Of a stretch of 19,669 nucleotides of DNA, positions 5,903 through 11,912 are shown piece by piece. Position 1 is the first letter of the stretch; each line of letters starts with the position of its first letter. The notes under the pieces are model-generated. The model was not told the DNA's origin and made no database searches. It saw only the letters and a list, made by a program, of their open reading frames with translations. The DNA is from an uncultured Clostridia bacterium (GTDB lineage Bacteria; Bacillota; Clostridia; Oscillospirales; Oscillospiraceae), in assembly GCA_937915065.1 (NCBI GenBank), contig CALDMR010000202.1, positions 1 through 19,669 of the forward strand, in the 5' to 3' direction. A program made the position numbers and the translations under genes.

Positions 5903-6852
5903 AAAACGCATATCTTGGCATTGATATCGGTTCCATCTCCACCAAAGGCGTGATCATCGACGAAGACAACCGCTTCCTCGCCAGCTCCTATATCTGGACC
6001 GAAGGCAACCCCATCGCCGCCGTCCAGCGTTTGCTGGGCATTCTGGAAGAACAGTTCGACAAGGAGCAGTACCGGGTGGTGTCTGTGGGCACCACCGGCA
6101 GCGCCCGGCGGCTCATCGGCGCCGTGGTGGGCGCATCCATGGTAAAAAATGAGATCACCGCCCACGCCGTGGGCACCACCACTCTGCATCCCGATGTGCG
6201 CACCATTTTCGAAATCGGCGGACAGGACAGCAAGATCATCCTGTTGGAAAACGGCGTGGTGGTGGACTACGCCATGAACACCCTCTGCGCCGCCGGCACC
6301 GGCTCCTTCCTTTCCAGCCAGTCCCACCGCCTGGGCGTGGAAGTGGAAGAATTCGGCCGCATCGCCCTGAAAAGCGAAACCCCCACTCCCATCGCCGCCC
6401 GCTGCACCGTGTTCGCGGAGTCCGATCTGGTGCACAAAGCCCAGATGGGTTACAGCCGGGAGGATATCATTGCCGGACTGTGCAAAGCCGTGGTGACCAA
6501 CTATTTGAACAATGTGGGCAAGGGCAAGCGCATCCAGAGCCCCATCGTCTTTCAGGGCGGCGTGAGCAAAAACGTGGGCGTCGTCCGCTTTTTCGAGGAA
6601 GCCACCGGCGAGAAGATCCTGGTGGATGACAACGGCCACCTGATGGGCGCCTTCGGCGTAGCGATCCTGGCCAAAAGCAGCGGCAAGGAAGCGCCCTTTG
6701 ACTTCAGTATTTCCGGCGACAGCTTCAAAACCCGGGAGATCAGCTGCCGCAAATGCGCCAACCAGTGCGAGATCATCTGCGTCTACCGGGGCGACAGCCT
6801 AATCGACGCCTGGGGCAACCGCTGCGAAAAGGGCGAAATCAAACTCGCTTGA
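5899..6852 (+). CDS. Acyl-CoA dehydratase activase (HgdC/BcrA-BadF-BadG ATPase family)
   Basis: A 317-aa ATPase of the ASKHA fold that carries a 4Fe-4S cluster at the dimer interface and injects a low-potential electron into its partner at the cost of ATP. Visible motifs: phosphate-1 GIDIGSISTKG (7-17), GTTGSAR (64-70), phosphate-2 EIGGQDSKII (105-114), the cluster Cys130 in NTLCAAGTGSF, a second cluster Cys169 in RCTVFAESD, and the adenosine motif FQGGVSKN (218-225). The 39-residue gap between the two cysteines fits the family. Unusually, the C-terminus adds Cys283, Cys286, Cys290, Cys294 and Cys309 (SCRKCANQCEIICVY...NRCEKGE), a possible metal-binding knuckle beyond the minimal activase. 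The start ATG overlaps the upstream stop. The partner is presumably the product of one or both preceding genes. Confidence 0.92.
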   Translation: MKNAYLGIDIGSISTKGVIIDEDNRFLASSYIWTEGNPIAAVQRLLGILEEQFDKEQYRVVSVGTTGSARRLIGAVVGASMVKNEITAHAVGTTTLHPDVRTIFEIGGQDSKIILLENGVVVDYAMNTLCAAGTGSFLSSQSHRLGVEVEEFGRIALKSETPTPIAARCTVFAESDLVHKAQMGYSREDIIAGLCKAVVTNYLNNVGKGKRIQSPIVFQGGVSKNVGVVRFFEEATGEKILVDDNGHLMGAFGVAILAKSSGKEAPFDFSISGDSFKTREISCRKCANQCEIICVYRGDSLIDAWGNRCEKGEIKLA

Positions 6853-6857
6853 TCCCG

Positions 6858-6902
6858 AAAAGCCGTATTTTGGCAATTTGCCAAAATACGGCCTTTTCTT
6901 TT
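6858..6902 (+). terminator. Intrinsic terminator of the activase operon
   Basis: GCCGTATTTTGGCAA (6862-6876) pairs with TTGCCAAAATACGGC (6878-6892), followed by CTTTTCTTTTG. It lies 10 bases past the stop codon at 6852. Confidence 0.92.
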
Positions 6903-6975
6903 GTGACAGTTTTCCCTTTTGGGTATGTCCTCGTTTTGATAGGATAAAAGAAAACAGAAAAAAGGAGTGCCACCT

Positions 6976-7839
6976 ATGAAAAACGGGCGCTATTCTATTG
7001 GAGAAATCAGCAAATTGTGCTGCGTTTCCATTTCCAGGCTACGCTATTATGATGAGATCGGCGTCATTAAACCCTGTTTTGTAGATGAAGAATCCGGTTA
7101 CCGCTATTATGACAGCGAGGCTCTTTTACTGCTGTCTGTCTTAAAATATTATCAACAGTGTCGCTTCAAATTGCGAGAGATCAAAGCGCTGCTCAAGCGC
7201 AGTACAGTGCGTGACCTCGCGCCACTGTTTACGCAGCATATTGCATCTTTGAACGCACAAATTCAAGATTTGACAAGTAAGCGTGATGTTCTTGCTTCAT
7301 GGAATGACCTGCTGACTGAACAACAGCGTGTCGTTTCCTCTGGAGAAAATCCCATTGTGCTACGCCGCTATGGCGCGGCGGCCATGTATTATTCCAAGCC
7401 TTATATTTGGAACGGAATAGACTATCGCGATCTGGTAGCCAATATACAAATTTGTAACTGTATTGCAGCTGAAAGTCCCGGCGGTGCCACCGGCCCACTG
7501 TATATTTATTTTCCAAACACCAAGGCCCATCATCTTGCTGAAACTTCCATCTATATTCGCCCATATTGCCCGGAAACACCTTTTACCGATATGGTAACCA
7601 TGGATGCCTTTGATGCGTTGTGCACCTATCACATTGGTTCTTTCTCTCAGATTCAAACAACTTATGAGCGCATCTATCGTTATGCAGACGCAAACAAAAT
7701 TGTCCTGCGCGGCGACAGTTTTGAACGCTCTGTTGTTGATTGGTGGAGCACCACGCAGGAAGAAGAATTCCTGATGGAGATTTTGCTGCCGGCCACTTCT
7801 GGTGAAGCATTTCACAATGCCCCTAACTGCTCCATGTAA
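6976..7839 (+). CDS. MerR-family transcriptional regulator with BmrR/GyrI-like effector domain
   Basis: A 287-aa MerR-type regulator. The winged helix-turn-helix is clear at the N-terminus: YSIGEISKLCCVSISRLRYYDEIGVIKP, then SGYRYYDSEALLLLSVL (wing). A dimerisation coiled coil follows at about residues 75-120 (IASLNAQIQDLTSKRDVLASWNDLL). The remaining 160 or so residues resemble the GyrI-like ligand-binding domain of BmrR-type multidrug sensors, which bind hydrophobic or cationic drugs. The start at 6976 is chosen over the GTG at 6967 because AGGAG (6963-6967) sits 8 bases before it. Composition is less GC-rich than the flanking operons. A MerR-type promoter with a long spacer lies 88 bases downstream, before the hydrolase gene, which is its likely target. 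Confidence 0.88.
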   Translation: MKNGRYSIGEISKLCCVSISRLRYYDEIGVIKPCFVDEESGYRYYDSEALLLLSVLKYYQQCRFKLREIKALLKRSTVRDLAPLFTQHIASLNAQIQDLTSKRDVLASWNDLLTEQQRVVSSGENPIVLRRYGAAAMYYSKPYIWNGIDYRDLVANIQICNCIAAESPGGATGPLYIYFPNTKAHHLAETSIYIRPYCPETPFTDMVTMDAFDALCTYHIGSFSQIQTTYERIYRYADANKIVLRGDSFERSVVDWWSTTQEEEFLMEILLPATSGEAFHNAPNCSM

Positions 7840-7926
7840 AGCAGCACGGAATCCCCCTAAACATCGCCGTTTTCAACAGTTTTCTTCCCATTTTTATAAG
7901 CAAAGTGCCAAAATATTTTTTCTCTC

Positions 7927-7958
7927 TTGACTCTCAGGTTCACTTGAGGCTTTATACT
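7927..7958 (+). promoter_or_regulatory. MerR-type promoter/operator with 20-bp spacer
   Basis: TTGACT (-35, 7927-7932) and TATACT (-10, 7953-7958) are 20 bases apart, too far for unaided sigma-A but typical of MerR-activated promoters (19-20 bp). The spacer holds an imperfect dyad, CTCAGGTTCACTTGAG (7933-7948), in which six of eight pairs match. The TTGACTCTC start resembles the B. subtilis bmr promoter as I recall it. The adjacent MerR gene is the obvious activator and the broken hydrolase gene the target. Confidence 0.75.
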
Positions 7959-8013
7959 GCTCTGCAGAAAGGGATCCCAATGAAATTTGAAATGAGGAAA
8001 AGGAGGAAACACA

Positions 8014-8917
8014 ATGAACACCATCTTCAAACATGCATCTGCACTGCTTCTGGCACTGTTGATGGCTTTTTCCATAACCGCCTGCGGCACAACGCCTGCC
8101 AATACATCTTCCAGCAGCGAAAGCGACAACGAACAGCCTTATGAACTGCAGATGGAAATTTCTCAGGAGGACTGGGATGACCACCGCCAATATGTGGAAC
8201 TGTCCACCGGCATTACCATGTCCTATGTTGAAATGGGCGATCCTGACGGCGATCCCCTGATCCTGCAGCACGGCATGACCGACAACAGCCGCAGCTGGTC
8301 TCTGGTTGCCCCCTACTTTGCCCAAGCCGGTTATCATGTTTATATGCTGGATTTGCGCGGCCATGGCTACAGCGATAAACCCGACACCGGTATGTATACC
8401 ATTATTGATTTCTCCAATGACATCGCTGCCTTTATGGACGCAAAGGGAATCGAAAAAACCGATCTGGTAGGCCATTCTCTGGGTTCCATGACCATGCAGG
8501 CTTTCAGCATTGGGTACAGATATGTATGATTACATGCTGACATTGGATGAAGGCGACCACCCTGACGATGAATTTATGGCTGGTTGGTACAGCAACCCCA
8601 ATCCTGTAGATGAGGATTTTCTCCAGCGTGAAATGGCCGAATCCCAGAATCTGGATGTAAATGCGTGGCGCTGCATCTGTGCAGGCGCAGCTGCAGTTGA
8701 TATGACCAGCTTCTATCCTTACATCGACAGCTATGACATTCCAACTCTGATTATGCATGGTACGCTGGACGGCTTTTTTGACGACGCCGCTCAGGAAACC
8801 CTGCTTGGCTATCTTCCTGATTCGGAATACATTGTCTACGACGGCATTGGTCACAATATCCAGTGGGAAATCCCCGAACAATGCGCCCAAGACATCCTCA
8901 ATTTTATCGCCGCTTAA
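8014..8917 (+). pseudogene. Alpha/beta-hydrolase lipoprotein, disrupted by internal deletion and frameshift
   Basis: Two adjacent reading frames together make one alpha/beta hydrolase. The first (8014-8529, 171 aa) has a lipoprotein signal peptide with lipobox Ile-Thr-Ala-Cys24, the oxyanion HG at 86-87, DLRGHGYSDKP and the nucleophile elbow Gly153-His-Ser155-Leu-Gly157. It then runs out of frame after QAFSI. The second (reading from about 8510 to 8917) supplies the cap, the acid Asp in IMHGTLDGFF and the His in DGIGHNIQWEIPE. The join is too short: compared with intact relatives, roughly 30-40 residues after the nucleophile helix are missing, and the frame changes by one. The product would lack the strand after the elbow. 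AGGAGG (8001-8006) and a MerR-type promoter precede it. A functional pair of fragments is unlikely; a sequencing error alone would not explain the missing segment. Confidence 0.8.
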
Positions 8918-8931
8918 TTTCACTTTTTTCA

Positions 8932-8964
8932 CCGCCGCAGGCTCTGATCCTGCGGCGGCTTTTT
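8932..8964 (+). terminator. Intrinsic terminator after the hydrolase gene
   Basis: CCGCCGCAGG (8932-8941) pairs perfectly with CCTGCGGCGG (8949-8958) around a 7-base loop, then CTTTTT. It lies 14 bases past the stop at 8917 and is intact despite the damage to the gene. Confidence 0.93.
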
Positions 8965-8989
8965 CCTGGCTGCGGCAAAAAATATATTG

Positions 8990-9018
8990 TTGTAAAACCC
9001 TGTCGAATGCGTTATAGT
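8990..9018 (+). promoter_or_regulatory. Sigma-A promoter of the OpuB/OpuC-like ABC operon
   Basis: TTGTAA (8990-8995), a 17-base spacer and TATAGT (9013-9018). The predicted start near 9025 leaves a leader of about 110 bases before the permease ATG. I see no obvious hairpin or known riboswitch in that leader. Confidence 0.62.
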
Positions 9019-9135
9019 GTGTTTTGGAAACTATGGCGCAATTCTGCGCGTTCCCCTTTTTACTGCACAGGCAAAAAGCAGCGTTCCGCCGCGCATCGCC
9101 TGTAAAATCAAGTTATCCCCAAAGGAGAACGGAAG

Positions 9136-9783
9136 ATGGAATTTCTTTCGAAGGTCATTCAAATTTATCTAGAGCGCTGGCCCTGGTTTTTAGAGCTGCT
9201 GGGCGAACAGCTTCGCATTTCCCTGATCTCCATCGCCCTGGCCGGCTCCATCGGATTGCTGCTGGGCATTCTGATTTCCGAGCACCGCCGATTTGCAGAA
9301 CCCATTATCGCCGTGTGCAATGTGTTTTACACCATTCCCGCCATTGCCTTAATCGCCCTGCTGATCCCCCTGGTGGGCATTGGCGAGAAAAACGCCATCC
9401 TCGCCATTGTGCTCTACGGCCTGATGCCCATGGTGCGCAACACCTATACCGGCATCACCACCATCGACAAAGATCTGATCGATGCCGCCGTGGGCATGGG
9501 CAGCACCCGGCGGCAACTGCTTCTGCGGGTCAAGCTCCCCCTGGCCATGAGCGTGATTATCGCCGGGCTACGCACATTGGTGGTCATGTCCATCGCCACC
9601 GGCAGCATTGCCGCTTTTATCGGCGGCGGCGGCTTGGGCGAAGCCATCTTCCGCGGCATCACCATGTACAACACTGCCATGACCTTCGCAGGAGGGTTAT
9701 TGCTGGTGCTTCTCGCGCTGGCCTGTGATTACAGTCTCAGCCTGTTGGAAAAATCTATCAAAAAGAAATGGAGAATGAACTGA
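9136..9783 (+). CDS. ABC transporter permease, OpuB/OpuC (ProW) type
   Basis: A 215-aa inner-membrane permease of the glycine betaine/choline/carnitine family. It has about five to six hydrophobic segments (from roughly residue 26 onward). The cytoplasmic EAA-like coupling loop is IDAAVGMGSTRRQLLLRVKLPLA, followed by IAAFIGGGGLGEAIFRGI, a hallmark of OpuBB/OpuBD-type permeases. Length matches these short permeases. Only one permease gene is present, whereas many opuB/opuC operons have two, so it probably forms a homodimer. The start at 9136 follows AAAGGAG with good spacing, and the stop overlaps the next start (TGATG). The solute is likely a quaternary amine, inferred from the family. Confidence 0.9.
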   Translation: MEFLSKVIQIYLERWPWFLELLGEQLRISLISIALAGSIGLLLGILISEHRRFAEPIIAVCNVFYTIPAIALIALLIPLVGIGEKNAILAIVLYGLMPMVRNTYTGITTIDKDLIDAAVGMGSTRRQLLLRVKLPLAMSVIIAGLRTLVVMSIATGSIAAFIGGGGLGEAIFRGITMYNTAMTFAGGLLLVLLALACDYSLSLLEKSIKKKWRMN

Positions 9784-10724
9784 TGAAAAACTACAAGCGT
9801 TTTCTGGCACTGACCGCCGCTGCCGGCATGATCCTGTCCCTGGCCGCCTGCAGCAGCAACAAGCCCACCCCCTCTTCCGGAGAAGATCCCGGCACAAACA
9901 CCGAGCCCATCCAGATTGCCACCAAGCCCATGACCGAACAGTACATTCTTGGAGAAATGCTCAAGCAGATCATCGAGGATAAAACGGACTACTCCTGTGA
10001 GGTAACCGAGGGCATCGCCGGCGGCACCAACAATATTATGCCCGCCATGGAAAGCGGCGAGTTCGACCTCTATCCCGAATATACCTCCAGCGGTTATGTA
10101 ATGGTACTGGGGCATGATGCCACCGGTGTTTCTGACGAAGAAATCTGGGATGCCCTGTTGCAGGAATACCACGATAGCTTGGGCATGACCTGGGTGGGCC
10201 AGTACGGCTTTAACAACACCTTCTGTCTGACTGTCCGTGGCGATGTGGCCCGGGAACACAACCTGAAGACCTGCTCCGATCTGGCTGCAGTGGCCGATCA
10301 GCTGATCTTCGGCGGTAATCCCGATTATATTGAGCGCGCCGACGGCTACCCTATGCTGTGTGAAACCTACGGCTACAACTTCAAGGACACCAAGGGCATC
10401 GACATCGGCGTGAAATATGCCGCCCTGGAAAACGGCGATATTGATGTAATGAACGGCTTCACCACCGACGCCCAGCTGAGCGCCCAGGATGTAGTAGTGC
10501 TGGAAGATGACAAGCACCTACAGGTAAACTACTTCTGCTCCACTGTAGTCCGCGAGGACACCCTGGCCGCCTATCCCGGTCTGGAAGATGCTCTGCTGCT
10601 GATGGATGGCCTGCTGTCCGACAGCGAAATGTCTCAGCTGAATTATCTGGTCGAAGTAGAAGAGCAGGACGAGGCCGCCGTGGCCCATGACTTCCTGGTA
10701 GAAAAAGGCATTTTAGAGGCATAA
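9783..10724 (+). CDS. Glycine betaine/choline-type substrate-binding lipoprotein (OpuAC domain)
   Basis: A 313-aa lipoprotein. The signal peptide ends in a lipobox Leu-Ala-Ala-Cys23, followed by a Ser/Pro-rich tether. The mature part is an OpuAC-type periplasmic-binding domain: IQIATKPMTEQYILGEML (first strand and helix), EVTEGIAGGTNNIMPAMESGEFDLYPEYTSSGY, and later LKTCSDLAAVADQLIFGGNPDYIERADGYPML and ENGDIDVMNGFTTDAQL. The aromatic YPEYTSSGY region resembles the ligand cage of choline/betaine binders. The preferred start at 9783 overlaps the permease stop by one base, with GGAGA upstream; the in-frame ATG at 9768 is the alternative. It acts outside the membrane, feeding the permease. Compatible-solute or choline uptake is inferred and the exact ligand is uncertain. 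Confidence 0.9.
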   Translation: MKNYKRFLALTAAAGMILSLAACSSNKPTPSSGEDPGTNTEPIQIATKPMTEQYILGEMLKQIIEDKTDYSCEVTEGIAGGTNNIMPAMESGEFDLYPEYTSSGYVMVLGHDATGVSDEEIWDALLQEYHDSLGMTWVGQYGFNNTFCLTVRGDVAREHNLKTCSDLAAVADQLIFGGNPDYIERADGYPMLCETYGYNFKDTKGIDIGVKYAALENGDIDVMNGFTTDAQLSAQDVVVLEDDKHLQVNYFCSTVVREDTLAAYPGLEDALLLMDGLLSDSEMSQLNYLVEVEEQDEAAVAHDFLVEKGILEA

Positions 10725-10750
10725 TTTCTCCACGGGAAAGGAATCCCACT

Positions 10751-11485
10751 ATGGATGCATGTATTCGTTTTGAACGTGTCACCAAGCGCTACGGTACTTA
10801 TACCGCTCTGCAAGATTTCAGTTTGACTGTAGAGCAGGGTGAATTTTTGACCATAATTGGCCGCTCCGGCTGCGGTAAAACCACCGTTCTGCGCCTGATC
10901 AACGGTCTGCTGACGCCCGATGAGGGCCAGGTATTTGTTTCCGGCAAAAATGTGGCAGAAACAGATCTGATTGCTCTGCGCCGCGGCATCGGGTATGTCA
11001 TTCAGGGCGTGGGCCTCTTCCCCCATATGACGGTGGCAAAAAACATCGCCTATGTCCCCTCTCTGTCCAAGAGCTGGACCAAAGACGAGGCCGCCGCTCA
11101 GGTGGCGCAGCTGCTGCAGGTGGTAGGGCTGGATCCCGCCCTGGCCAGCCGCTATCCCCGGGAATTATCCGGCGGCCAGCAGCAGCGCGTGGGTATTGCC
11201 CGCGCGCTGGCAGGAGAAGCCCGCATTCTGTTGATGGACGAACCCTTCGGCGCCGTGGACGAGATCACCCGCCGCAGTTTGCAGAAGGAGATCTCCCGTC
11301 TGCAAAAAGAGTTGGGGATCACTGTTATTTTCGTAACCCACGACATCAAAGAAGCCCTTTGCCTGGGCAGCCGGGTGCTGGTGATGGAGATGGGCCGCAT
11401 CGCCCAGCTTGATACGCCCACCCAAATCAAGGCCCATCCTGCAGACGATTTTGTCCGCGAACTCATTACAGGACAGGAGGGGTGA
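10751..11485 (+). CDS. ABC transporter ATP-binding protein, OpuA/OpuB/ProV type
   Basis: A 244-aa ATPase energising the importer. Motifs are complete: Walker A GRSGCGKTT (37-45), Q-loop Gln85 in YVIQGVGLFPHMT, signature LSGGQQQR (139-146), Walker B ILLMDEP (159-165), D-loop FGAVD, and the switch His197 in FVTHDIKEA. The YVIQ.vGLFPHMTV segment is typical of quaternary-amine ABC ATPases. It stops short of the C-terminal CBS domains found in longer OpuAA/OpuCA/ProV proteins, so ionic-strength sensing through CBS is absent. It lies 26 bases after the lipoprotein gene with AAAGGA 8 bases before the ATG. The following HxlR gene begins 4 bases after this stop codon, so its ribosome binding site lies inside this gene. 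Confidence 0.92.
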   Translation: MDACIRFERVTKRYGTYTALQDFSLTVEQGEFLTIIGRSGCGKTTVLRLINGLLTPDEGQVFVSGKNVAETDLIALRRGIGYVIQGVGLFPHMTVAKNIAYVPSLSKSWTKDEAAAQVAQLLQVVGLDPALASRYPRELSGGQQQRVGIARALAGEARILLMDEPFGAVDEITRRSLQKEISRLQKELGITVIFVTHDIKEALCLGSRVLVMEMGRIAQLDTPTQIKAHPADDFVRELITGQEG

Positions 11486-11489
11486 GACC

Positions 11490-11831
11490 ATGAACACATC
11501 TGCTCTCCCTCTGCCGGCGTGCCCCGTGGAAATCACGCTGACAATGCTCGGCAACCGCTGGAAAGTACTGATCCTGCGGGATCTGCTGAGTGGCACCAAG
11601 CGCTTCGGCGTACTAAAGAAAAGCGTTTCCGGTATCAGCCAGAAAGTGCTGACCACCAATTTGCGTTCCATGGAACAATGCGGTCTGCTCCGCCGCACGG
11701 TATATGCCGAGGTTCCGCCCCGCGTGGAATACACGCTGACCGACCTGGGCTACAGCCTCCGCCCCATCCTGGACGCCATGGCCGCCTGGGGCGAAACATA
11801 TCGCTTCAATCAAAACCAACCGATTTCATGA
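11490..11831 (+). CDS. HxlR-family transcriptional regulator
   Basis: A 113-aa winged helix-turn-helix protein of the HxlR/DUF24 family. The core reads CPVEITLTMLGNRWKVLILRDLL, then KRFGVLKKSVSGISQKVLTTNLRSMEQCGLLRR (recognition helix), and a wing with PPRVEYTLTDLGYSLRPIL. Cys11 occupies the conserved N-terminal position that senses electrophiles or disulfide stress in relatives such as HypR and YodB. The start at 11490 follows AGGAGG (11475-11480), located within the ATPase gene; the gap to that gene is only 4 bases, so it is co-transcribed with the transporter. It probably autoregulates this operon, but HxlR regulators are not the usual partners of Opu systems, so the inducer is unclear. 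Confidence 0.88.
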   Translation: MNTSALPLPACPVEITLTMLGNRWKVLILRDLLSGTKRFGVLKKSVSGISQKVLTTNLRSMEQCGLLRRTVYAEVPPRVEYTLTDLGYSLRPILDAMAAWGETYRFNQNQPIS

Positions 11832-11840
11832 CAATACAAC

Positions 11841-11890
11841 AGCACCCGCTGTCTCCATCTTTTCTGGAGACAGCGGGTGCTTATTATTTA
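11841..11890 (+). terminator. Intrinsic terminator of the ABC/HxlR operon
   Basis: AGCACCCGCTGTCTCC (11841-11856) pairs perfectly over 16 bp with GGAGACAGCGGGTGCT (11866-11881), followed by TTATTATTTATT. It may also stop transcription arriving from fdhF on the other strand, although the T-run there is poor. Confidence 0.92.
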
Positions 11891-11912
11891 TTCTGCCGAT
11901 TCTCCGATCCCT

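Noticed and set aside
8510..8917. A separate 135-aa protein starting with TTG at 8510
   Set aside because: It has no ribosome binding site and begins in the middle of the hydrolase fold; its acid and His motifs complete the triad of the upstream fragment.
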